Positions 25,801-32,264 of a DNA stretch of 36,718 bases are shown one piece after another. The stretch's first letter is position 1. Each line of letters begins with the position of its first letter. Below the pieces are notes generated by a model. It did no database searches. It saw only the letters and a list, made by a program, of their open reading frames with translations, and was not told the origin of the DNA. Source of the DNA: CAZGSN01 sp964371655 (lineage in GTDB: Bacteria; Desulfobacterota; Binatia; HRBIN30); assembly GCA_964371655.1 (NCBI GenBank), contig CAYJOD010000065.1, forward strand, positions 1 through 36,718. Direction: 5' to 3'. Both the position numbers and the translations under genes were made by a program.

Positions 25801-26094
25801 CAGTTGCGGCACAATGACGGCGAACAGGGAATCGTCGAGTGCCATCGACGTACCGGCACGATTGAGAACCTCGAGCGCCGCCGCGAACAGGGTTTGCACG
25901 ACGACACCGGCGATGCCGCGGCCGCGGCGTCGAACCAGGGCCGCGGCCAGATGCAGCCGCAAGCTCTGCGAGGGGACAATGATGCGAATCGGGTAGCGGA
26001 GTTGGATGTCGGCATCGGCACCCGCCAGCAGCGCGTCGACGCGGTCGAGCACAGCTTTCTCAACCGCCAGCGGTCCCGACGCGACAACGATCAT
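22843..26094 (-). CDS. addB: AddB: helicase-nuclease second subunit with Fe-S nuclease domain
   Basis: A 1083-residue partner of AddA. The C-terminal RecB-family nuclease shows VHQVLEEI, RADRVD and LTDYKTGKP with D918 and K920. The four cysteines C762 (ARCPWQTF), C1027, C1030 and C1036 (CEFC-x5-C) match the 4Fe-4S staple that encloses AddB-type nuclease domains. The N-terminal helicase-like region is degenerate. No GxxxxGK[ST] motif is visible in the first 50 residues, so ATP binding by this subunit looks lost. That is a departure from the Bacillus protein, which has one. The ATG at 26094 has only a weak ribosome site (GAGACGG). With addA it makes a complete nuclease. This class is known for repair and for degrading phage DNA ends, and nothing here points to a special role. 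Confidence 0.88.
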   Translation of the reverse strand: MIVVASGPLAVEKAVLDRVDALLAGADADIQLRYPIRIIVPSQSLRLHLAAALVRRRGRGIAGVVVQTLFAAALEVLNRAGTSMALDDSLFAVIVPQLAACEPPLRDALGHLMDGYAAVTATVSDLLDAGFTEMHAEPLLELLTAAAPDAAAGARAQALVHVATQALAAMERYGVTRAATLLQHARDAFAADPPRLLPARALLVHGFADVTAVAADFLEELIRRHDGTMYLDYVTDPADPIRTDTSVAFTDRLRARFGAAAPTHADADPTNRPPSEHANITLLQAPGAEAEVRAVANRIRALLDAGVVAEGIGIVLREPAPYVIALRTHLARLGIPFSALGVRGPIDGSGRRLGAVLDLLKHGERAPVERWLDAAVRLGEIELTVMQRADLRVGLRAHGAARVGDAAALDPDTTLSGRAALLLPVRRGLYADEDNPERAPSAERRKLQPQVWRNAIAAAARLLRLWRQWPPQASLGEHVACTTAHVAGELGWQPDSEPLTTLTRLLQSLPHDFMLERDEFLALLERVTGEVGASVLGGAGAGVQILSVVEARARTWQHLFVLGVNRDVFPRVVREDPLLPDPLRRALTAVLPDLPIKEIGYDEERYLFAQLLAASRKVTLSWQFIDDDGKPRAASSLVERLTAARPELGVETVASLYAPDGAESLRPAHEHAVLAGLYANRSVFAQVLPLALAAVEGVENVALARTRIAVLNEIDPDLRSADGRARRRRLGPYFGFIGALRAPADLRRQRLYVTTIERVARCPWQTFLLRLLGLEQAPDPLASLPDISPLMVGSTVHQVLEEIAAAPAGDTPCDLAAVAQRHALAVAWPPPAKVESMLRAAAARVLSAEGLGLPGFERVLVEWARPYLEAAHLYEWGSTPPAVLATEAEGYVRLGPDSEVWFRADRVDRSGEALRLTDYKTGKPFPDAKTEPTRQRKLVDKVRSGEALQAAAYALAARAFAAGGAGRYAFLRPDIDDYAREAVVASDNEEVTQAFATTVATVLDAWRTGSFFPRLVAADQDKEPPACEFCDVSAACLRGDSTSRRRLREWGEDAKSQPSDDAERTLLALWQLGSKEAEKPDEE

Positions 26095-26191
26095 GGCCGT
26101 CTCGTTTAGCGCGTTTGCCCTGTGCCGGGAACGCCGCGCCTAAGGTCGGCCATGAACGAGTGGCGAAGGGGTCTATTCTCTCAAGAAGAAC

Positions 26192-26659
26192 TCACTGCGG
26201 TGGAATCGGTGTCGGCAGCGGCGCAGCTTTGTTCTGAATGCCGGTGATCGTGCAGAAAGTACCGGCTTCGAAGTCGAAGGACGGGGTACAGGTCACCGCT
26301 TTACCAGCGGGTAGGAGAATCCCTGGGCTGAAGCTCTGGCATTGCCCCCCTGCCACAAAGACGACGGGGCGAACGTTCATCTCGATGTCCCAGGAGTAAC
26401 CCAGGAGAATGCCTCCGTTCACCGGCCCCGCGCAGATCTGAGTCAGGACGAAGTCGGCGTTGGGTGTTGTGTTGTATACCAGGGTCGGTACGCGCCCCGT
26501 CACTTCCGCGGAAGCCGAAACCAACGTCCCCCGCTGAAGCCGATTGATGTTGCTCTTGGACAGGTTCAGGTTCGCGCTCGCCCACGCGCTGGTGGTGATC
26601 AAGGCGATGCTCGCCGCGACCTGGAACGCAGCGCGAATTGCAGGTGAAGATCGAATCAT
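26192..26659 (-). CDS. Small secreted protein of unknown function
   Basis: A 155-residue exported protein that I do not recognise. The ATG at 26659 has a strong GGAGG 6 bases upstream. It opens a signal peptide (MIRSSPAIRAAFQVAASIAL, likely cleaved after ASA near residue 29). The mature part begins LNLSKSNINRLQRGTLVSA and looks like a beta-rich, Ig-like or adhesin-type fold with four cysteines (two disulphides possible) and a proline-rich tail PLPTPIPPQ. There is no membrane anchor or enzyme motif. It lies 97 bases downstream of the addB start region, divided by a plain spacer, and 392 bases from the upstream secreted protein, so it is probably transcribed alone. Confidence 0.72.
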   Translation of the reverse strand: MIRSSPAIRAAFQVAASIALITTSAWASANLNLSKSNINRLQRGTLVSASAEVTGRVPTLVYNTTPNADFVLTQICAGPVNGGILLGYSWDIEMNVRPVVFVAGGQCQSFSPGILLPAGKAVTCTPSFDFEAGTFCTITGIQNKAAPLPTPIPPQ

Positions 26660-26759
26660 GGGATACCTCCGTTGCCGATTGTTCAGGCGTCCCGATCCTC
26701 CCGCCACAGCATGCTCCGTGTCAACGGAAATCGAGTCAGAGCCGTGAAGAGGGACTGGC

Positions 26760-26928
26760 TAGGCATAGGCTGAGGTAGGCATAGGCTGAGGCTGAGGTGG
26801 CTTTGCACGCCAATTCCTTGGCCGTGCCCTTGCCGTTGCCCATGCCCAGTAAGGTTGAGGGAAAACCGTGCGAATTCGGGCAAGGGCATGGGCAAGGACG
26901 CCTCAAACGTGAAGTACCGTGCAAAGCC
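26760..26928. repeat. Tandem 16-mer plus nested inverted repeats (island M)
   Basis: TAGGCATAGGCTGAGG occurs twice in exact tandem (26760-26775, 26776-26791), followed by a partial copy. GGCTTTGCAC (26799-26808) pairs perfectly with GTGCAAAGCC (26919-26928). Inside, CCTTGCCGTTGCCCATGCCC (26828-26847) pairs with 26878-26897 at 17 of 20. The 391-base spacer 26660-27050 otherwise shows no gene. Confidence 0.85.
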
Positions 26929-27050
26929 GGCTGAGGTGCGAGGACTATCAATCGCCGGCTGCTGACGTGTTCGCGAGCGCCGCAGCCCGGCACCGGCTTC
27001 TGGCGCCGTCTCGCGGCCGCTGCGCTCGTCCGTGTGCAGCAGGTGTGGTC

Positions 27051-29105
27051 TTACGGCTGAACCCAGAAGCCTCCGAGCAGCAGGAACATCTCGTCTTCGG
27101 TGGTGACGCCGCCGACGACCGGGCAGGCATCGCATAGCCCATCGCCCGGGTGCTCGGGGTCGCTGTCGCAGGAACGGTTGCGGTCCGCGGCCGACGTCCC
27201 CTGGCAAGGCGAACCGATCTTGCCGGCGGTGCAGTTTGTAGCTGTTGCGCACGGACCGCCCGGCGCCAACGGATTCGGAGGGTGGGGCGACTTCGATTTC
27301 AGCTTCACTGTCGTCGGGTCGCTGAAGCCGTTGTCGTAGAGGCCGCAGTACGTCAACGCGCGTTGATCCGGATCTGACGAAGCGAAGATCAACGGCGCCG
27401 CGCCGAAGCGCCTGACGATCGGATCGTTGTAGACGTGGCTGACGTACAAGAGGCTCTCGGTCCCGTCGCGCGGCTTGGCGGGAGGCATGCCGTGTTCGGC
27501 CGCTGCCGCCGAGTGGACGAGCTCATCGATCGCCACTTGCGAGTCGCCGTTGCTGTCGGCGTCGGTGCAGTCATTCACACTCGCCTGTCCGAGGGCGATT
27601 TGAACAGCCGTCATCATCTCGTTCACGTCGACATGATTGTCGTAGTTGCAGTCGCCGGCCCTGGGTTTCTCCATCCCGACGCAGGGGCTGCCTTTGCAGA
27701 CATCGGGGCTGGCCATGTCGTAACCGAGCGGCGAACACGGCTCGCCATCGGCCGCGCCGCCCTGGCAGCGGAAGGCACCGAGAAAGGTGCGCCAGCGCTT
27801 CAGGTGCCGGTGCCCATGCGAGCTGAGCTCGTACAAGCGCGCGCCGCGCGGCAAGCTGTGAACGCTGCACCATTCGTACGTCGAGAAGGCCGGGACCTCG
27901 CGCACCGCGTGCTGGAAGGAGCCGCCGCTCTTGCGCTTACTCCAAAAGAGGTCGGTGGCGTCGAAGATCTGTTGTGCCGGATAGAGCGACTCCTCCGGCT
28001 CGGCATAGTCGAAGTTCAACCACGCCTCGACCTTGCCGGGCTTGTCCGAGATGTTGAAGTGGTGGGTGTTCCAGATGAGCACGCCGCTCAAGGGCAGCTC
28101 GCGATACACACTGGGCGGGAAGTCGAACTCGGATGCGGTCTCCTGACTCCCGGTGAATCCAGAGTTCTGCAAACCGAGATTGTTGTCGGCCGGGCCGAAG
28201 CCGATGCACAGAACACTTTGCTGGAAGTCAGAGGCACACAGGCCCGCACCACAGAATCTCAGGTCGGTGGGCGCACACGACTCGCCTTCCCGCGCGCCGC
28301 CGCGACAGTGGAACTCCCCCCAGGCGGGATCGTCCGCCGCCGCCGTGCCGGCATAGCGGCTGACGATGAGGTGGTGACTGAGCGGGTCCTGGCGCGTCTC
28401 GTTGCGCTTGTAGCGGAAGGACTTCTTGTCGGCGCTCTTGTACTGGTCCGGCACGTCGTTGCTGATGTCGTAGTAAGTGACGAAGCACCCTTCGTTCTCG
28501 TAGTGCGGCGGCAGGTCCACCCGCGGCATGCGGAACTGAATGCCCTTGTCGGGCGCCGGTGGCGGTAACGGCGCGATGGCAATCGGATCGGGCGGCGGCA
28601 GGCACGCGTCGAGCAAGTCGGCGGTGCCGGCGACGACGCCGTCTTTCGGTGCGCCGCTCTCGATCCACTTACGCACGGCTTCGAGCTGATCGGCGGACAG
28701 GGCGGGAACCGGATCGGGTGGCATGAACCGATACGGCGCCTGGTACTCGGTTGGCGACGTCTTCGCGGCCAGGTTGACAAACAGTAGGCTGAGATCGCGG
28801 CGTCCGGGGTAGACCCGTTTCCATCCGGGAACGGTGTGGGCCTCCTGCAGCAAGCTGTCGTACGAATTGCCCGGACGCAGGTCGAGACCACCCATCGTCG
28901 CGGCGCCGTGGCAGACGCTTGCCGTGCACCCATGGTTTTCGAAGATGACCTTCTCAATCAAAGCGTACGTGCCGGTGAAGTTTCCGTTGCCGCAATCGGC
29001 GGCCGCGGGGGCGTGGCCCGCGATGATCATGGAGAGCACGCAAGCTGTCCAGATACAGCTGCTCAGCCCCCACTTCTCAGTTCGACGCATGCTGGAGTCG
29101 TTCAC
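27051..29105 (-). CDS. Secreted multidomain protein: CX4CH haem motif, histidine clusters, EF-hand pair
   Basis: A 684-residue exported protein. The GTG at 29105 has GGGAG upstream with about 5 bases spacing. A signal peptide spans roughly residues 12-36. Residues 60-66 read CTASVCH, a CX4CH variant haem motif in a context (ENHGC...CHGAATMGGLDLRPGNSYDSLL) like the planctomycete-type cytochrome c domain. The middle region has PLSHHLIV, NTHHFNIS, SSHGHRHLK and YVSHVYNDP, which recall copper sites of type II ascorbate-dependent monooxygenases (PHM/DBH fold). I cannot confirm a complete Cu-H/Cu-M set. Residues about 484-530 form a dockerin-like pair of calcium loops (GDCNYDNHVDVNEM and ADSNGDSQVAIDEL). 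The end is cysteine-rich. Probably a periplasmic or surface oxidoreductase; substrate unknown. Confidence 0.75.
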   Translation of the reverse strand: MNDSSMRRTEKWGLSSCIWTACVLSMIIAGHAPAAADCGNGNFTGTYALIEKVIFENHGCTASVCHGAATMGGLDLRPGNSYDSLLQEAHTVPGWKRVYPGRRDLSLLFVNLAAKTSPTEYQAPYRFMPPDPVPALSADQLEAVRKWIESGAPKDGVVAGTADLLDACLPPPDPIAIAPLPPPAPDKGIQFRMPRVDLPPHYENEGCFVTYYDISNDVPDQYKSADKKSFRYKRNETRQDPLSHHLIVSRYAGTAAADDPAWGEFHCRGGAREGESCAPTDLRFCGAGLCASDFQQSVLCIGFGPADNNLGLQNSGFTGSQETASEFDFPPSVYRELPLSGVLIWNTHHFNISDKPGKVEAWLNFDYAEPEESLYPAQQIFDATDLFWSKRKSGGSFQHAVREVPAFSTYEWCSVHSLPRGARLYELSSHGHRHLKRWRTFLGAFRCQGGAADGEPCSPLGYDMASPDVCKGSPCVGMEKPRAGDCNYDNHVDVNEMMTAVQIALGQASVNDCTDADSNGDSQVAIDELVHSAAAAEHGMPPAKPRDGTESLLYVSHVYNDPIVRRFGAAPLIFASSDPDQRALTYCGLYDNGFSDPTTVKLKSKSPHPPNPLAPGGPCATATNCTAGKIGSPCQGTSAADRNRSCDSDPEHPGDGLCDACPVVGGVTTEDEMFLLLGGFWVQP

Positions 29106-29275
29106 AAAGTCTCCCGAGGACTGAAGGTAACGGAAGAAGGGGCGAAGACAATCACAATTCCAACCACCCGCAAATCGCAGGTCTTGACGGTGTAGACGGG
29201 AGCGCCACCGTCTGCGGCCGTCGTGCTCGTAATCTTGGCCCCCCCACTTCTTGTCGGAGGTCCGCTCAAGTAGAG

Positions 29276-29971
29276 ATGGCTCCGATGACCTATGTGATGA
29301 TCTTCGTCGCCGGCGTCGCGGGATCGTTGCATTGCGTTGGGATGTGCGGGGGGTTCGCCCTGGCTCTGAGCGGCGCCAACCCGCGACAGCGCCTGTTGCG
29401 CCAGCTCCTCTACAACTTCGGACGCCTGAACACGCTGGTGTTCATCGGCGCGATCTGCGGAGGCTTCGGGGCGACGCTGGTCGCTAGCGGGCCGGTGCAA
29501 ACCGTCGAGAAGGTGCTCGCGATCGTGGCCGGTACGTTCATGATCGTCGTCGGTCTCGAGGTTCTCGGCTTCTTGGCGCAGATCACCACGCGTGGGGCGA
29601 TTCTTGCGCAGGCGGCCGTGGGTCGCGTGTTGGGTGGTACGATGCGCTCGTCATCCCTGGCGGCGCCGCTGGCGCTGGGTGTGTTCAATGCTTTCTTGCC
29701 TTGCCAGCTGATCTACGCTTTCGCGGCGCGAGCGGCGAGCACCGCGTCGGTTGTCGACGGTATGCTGACGATGCTGTGCTTCGGTCTCGGTACGGTGCCG
29801 GCGATGCTCGCCGTCGGTCTGGCGCGCGTCTTCGCCCGTCCTACCGTTCGCAAGCGGCTGTCGCTGGCGTCGGGTGTACTGATCATCGCGTTCGGGGCGA
29901 TCACGGTTCTGCGCGGGTTAGATCTCCTGCCGCACGGCGCCGGACACTCGCAGCACCAGCACCAGCACTGA
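29276..29971 (+). CDS. TauE/SafE-like (DsbD_2) membrane protein with His-rich tail
   Basis: A 231-residue protein with about six membrane segments. It belongs to the group annotated 'sulfite exporter TauE/SafE family' or DsbD_2, related to CcdA/DsbD thiol-electron carriers and found beside cytochrome oxidase assembly genes. The signature GSLHCVGMCGGFALAL lies at 17-32 with H19, C20 and C24, and a second cysteine motif FLPCQLIY follows near residue 144. These could carry reducing equivalents or bind copper. The C-terminus HSQHQHQH is a probable metal-binding tail. The ATG at 29276 has no strong ribosome site (a GGAGG is 15 bases away); ATG 29285 is an alternative. It diverges from the haem-motif protein and precedes the multihaem cytochromes, which fits a role in cytochrome or copper maturation. 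Confidence 0.8.
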   Translation: MAPMTYVMIFVAGVAGSLHCVGMCGGFALALSGANPRQRLLRQLLYNFGRLNTLVFIGAICGGFGATLVASGPVQTVEKVLAIVAGTFMIVVGLEVLGFLAQITTRGAILAQAAVGRVLGGTMRSSSLAAPLALGVFNAFLPCQLIYAFAARAASTASVVDGMLTMLCFGLGTVPAMLAVGLARVFARPTVRKRLSLASGVLIIAFGAITVLRGLDLLPHGAGHSQHQHQH

Positions 29972-29986
29972 GCCCAAACGACTCAG

Positions 29987-30146
29987 TTGGAACCACGGAT
30001 GGACGCTGATGAACGCGGATAAGACCGCCAGAAACCGCACATAGAGGGCTTCAGGCGATGAATTCGCCTGGATAAAATCGATACGCTTCGCAATGAAGTG
30101 TTTCCCTTCCGAATCCGTGTCCATCCGCGTTCATCCGCGGTTCCAA
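29987..30146. repeat. ACCACGGATGG-type hairpin (island H)
   Basis: The arm 29987-30020 (starting TTGGAACCACGGATGG) pairs with 30113-30146 at 29 of 34 positions, with about 92 bases of loop. The word GAACGCGGAT/ACCACGGAT is shared with island F. It lies after the TauE/SafE-like gene and could terminate its transcript, but a T tract is lacking. Confidence 0.87.
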
Positions 30147-30210
30147 TTGAGGTTTTCAGGCTGAGCGGCCGTGAGAAAGCACTGGGCCGCAGCAACGCCA
30201 CAGCCCTCGA

Positions 30211-30304
30211 GAATCAGGCCCTGGTGGGGTGGCCTCCGTGCCTGCCCGGCTGCGCAGGCAGGGACGCCTGCGCCACCGTGCCAGCAATTTCTTCACAGCC
30301 TCTG
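30211..30304 (-). repeat. Dispersed repeat S, copy 2 (inverted)
   Basis: The reverse complement matches 15172-15266 along its whole length (from GAGGCTG-GAAGAAATT through the GGCGCAGGCGTCCCTGCC block to CTGATTC) at about 85% by eye. As at copy 1, a hairpin of the ACCACGGAT class lies shortly to its left. No open frame of interest. Confidence 0.8.
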
Positions 30305-30708
30305 ACAACCCTTCGACCCTGAGCTCGTTTTCCCGTCCACATCATTAGCATCGCAACCCAGGGATCAGAGGTGGGTGAGTCGCAACCTGCCTGATTCGCA
30401 ACTAAATGAATGCCGTGCAAAGATTCGGCGGGACGCTTTCCCGACAACTGGGAAGGGTTGCAGTCTCGCTTTCGTATTCGGGAAGCGGAACTTGAGTCGC
30501 CCCCCTTGCCCGGTTCGGACAACTTGAGGCATAAAAGTTGCGTAAGCGAGAGCGGGCCGGAGATAAGAAGGAGGAATTCGAGGATGGGGATCATCGTGGC
30601 TGCGGGCCTACTTTTCCGGTCTAGACCAAGGGAAGTACGACTCGAAGATACTCAAGAGCCGATAGCAAGACATTCGGTCGCACTACGATCTGGGGCGGTT
30701 TCGTTCGT
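30305..30708 (+). other. 404-base leader of the cytochrome gene, no gene recognised
   Basis: This stretch is visibly less GC-rich than its surroundings. A plus-strand frame is open from 30410 through 30708, but it has no ribosome site, poor composition and no similarity I recognise. Perfect short palindromes occur, such as GGTCTAGACC at 30618-30627, and a purine-rich run AGATAAGAAGGAGGAATT at about 30563-30580. I looked for GEMM-type riboswitch consensus, because such RNAs precede multihaem cytochromes in related bacteria, and could not match it. It may be decayed foreign DNA or an unknown leader. Confidence 0.4.
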
Positions 30709-32214
30709 ATGAGGCTGCCGCGCTACGTCCACAATTGGATCAGCTACCTCGGCGCCGCCATTGCCACTCTGGCGTTGCTGATTTTTCTCTTCCTACTCAT
30801 CCTGCACTCGCTGACCGACGCGGCGCACAAGCCGTACGCGAGCCTCATCATCTTCATCGTCGTTCCGGCGATCTTGCTGTTTGGACTCGGTCTCATCCCG
30901 CTGGGGATGTTCAACGAATGGCGTCAGATTCACAGCGATGACGCCGGCGTGATCACCAGACTGCCGGTGCTCGACCTCAATGACGGGCGAGTCCGCAACG
31001 CCACGAGCATCTTCGTCGTCGGCACCATCTTGCTCCTTTTCCTATCGGCCTTCGGGAGCTTTCAGGCTTACGAGGCGACGGAGTCGGTCGCCTTTTGCGG
31101 CACCCTCTGTCACACCCCGATGGCGCCGGAGCATACGGCGTATACGAACTCGCCGCACGCGCGCGTGCGTTGCGTCGATTGTCACGTCGGACCCGGTGCC
31201 GATTGGTACGTGAAGTCGAAGATGTCCGGTCTCTACCAGGTCTATTCGGTTCTCTTCAACAAATACCCCCGTCCAATTGCGGTTCCCGTCCATAATCTGC
31301 GTCCGGCGCAAGACACCTGCCAGCAATGCCATTGGCCCGAGCAGTTCTACGAGTACCAACAACGCCGGCAGGTCCACTTCTTGTCCGACGATGCGAACAC
31401 GCGCTGGGAGATCGACCTGGTCATCAAGACTGGCGGCGGCAGCCCCAACACCGCGTCGGCCGGTGGCATCCATTGGCACATGAACATCGACAATCGCATG
31501 GAGTACATCGCCTCCGACGAGCAAAGGCAGACGATTCCCTGGGTTCGGTCGACGAACATCAAGACCGGCGAAGTGCGGGAGTTCAATGCGACCGAAGCGC
31601 TTTCGGCGGAGGAGATCCGTACAGCGACGAAGCGTACGATGGATTGCATCGACTGCCATAACCGGCCGACACACATTTATCGTTCGCCACGCAACGCCTT
31701 GAACCTGGCCATGGCCGCGGGACGCATCGACGCGTCGCTGCCCGGAATCAAGCGCGAGGCGGCGAAGCTGTTGACGCGGGAATACGACACGGCGGAGGCG
31801 GCTACGGCGGCGATCGAGAGCGGCCTCTACGACTTCTATTCCAAGGAGCACCCGGACGTGGCGGCGAGTCGTCGCGCTGCGATTACGCAGGCGATCGCCG
31901 AGGTGAAGACCATTTACAGCAAAAACTTCTTCCCGGAGATGAAGGTGCGCTGGGATACCTACCCGGAGAACATCGGCCACTTCATGGCTCCGGGCTGCTT
32001 CCGCTGCCACGACGGGCAGCACCAGAGCGCCGACGGCACGGTGATCAGCCACGACTGCAGCACCTGCCACACCATCACCGCGCAGGGGAAGCCGGAAGCG
32101 CTGAGCTTTGCGACCGACCGCAAGGGCTTGAAGTTCGAACATCCGGACCCCTCCATCGCCGACGCGTGGGAATCCATGGCTTGTCACGAGTGTCACAGCG
32201 GCGGGGAGTCGTGA
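30709..32214 (+). CDS. NapC/NirT-like membrane multihaem cytochrome c (seven haem motifs)
   Basis: A 501-residue inner-membrane cytochrome. Three hydrophobic segments at about 13-34, 44-68 and 99-118 anchor a large periplasmic domain. Seven covalent haem motifs are visible: CGTLCH (C130, a CX3CH spacing as in some NapC/NrfH relatives), then CxxCH at C155, C204, C313, C430, C450 and C492. The first two, close to the membrane and followed by histidine-rich HTPMAPEHTAY and NSPHARVRC, resemble the quinol-oxidising NapC/NirT core. The family passes electrons from menaquinol to periplasmic partners. The ATG at 30709 follows a G-rich GGGGCGG about 10 bases upstream. The b/c fusion cytochrome starts 51 bases downstream, so the two probably work as one complex. 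Confidence 0.9.
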   Translation: MRLPRYVHNWISYLGAAIATLALLIFLFLLILHSLTDAAHKPYASLIIFIVVPAILLFGLGLIPLGMFNEWRQIHSDDAGVITRLPVLDLNDGRVRNATSIFVVGTILLLFLSAFGSFQAYEATESVAFCGTLCHTPMAPEHTAYTNSPHARVRCVDCHVGPGADWYVKSKMSGLYQVYSVLFNKYPRPIAVPVHNLRPAQDTCQQCHWPEQFYEYQQRRQVHFLSDDANTRWEIDLVIKTGGGSPNTASAGGIHWHMNIDNRMEYIASDEQRQTIPWVRSTNIKTGEVREFNATEALSAEEIRTATKRTMDCIDCHNRPTHIYRSPRNALNLAMAAGRIDASLPGIKREAAKLLTREYDTAEAATAAIESGLYDFYSKEHPDVAASRRAAITQAIAEVKTIYSKNFFPEMKVRWDTYPENIGHFMAPGCFRCHDGQHQSADGTVISHDCSTCHTITAQGKPEALSFATDRKGLKFEHPDPSIADAWESMACHECHSGGES

Positions 32215-32264
32215 GCCGCTAGCCCTACAGGCACGGAACCCGAGAACGACGAATCGAATCGCAG

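Noticed and set aside
18626..26094. A novel phage-defence system around the helicase-nuclease genes
   Set aside because: The two large genes carry all the landmarks of the known AddAB repair complex. No effector, integrase or other defence gene adjoins them.
26760..26797. Possible CRISPR or iteron origin from the tandem 16-mers
   Set aside because: Only two full copies with no spacers, no replication initiator gene and no AT-rich unwinding region nearby.
30400..30700. Cyclic-dinucleotide (GEMM) riboswitch before the multihaem cytochromes
   Set aside because: Isolated strings such as GGGACGC and GCAAAG occur, but not in the right order or fold. A covariance search would decide.
30410..30712. 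A 100-codon plus-strand frame before the cytochrome gene
   Set aside because: No ribosome site, odd composition, overlap with the real start at 30709 and no recognisable similarity. Kept only as unexplained spacer.
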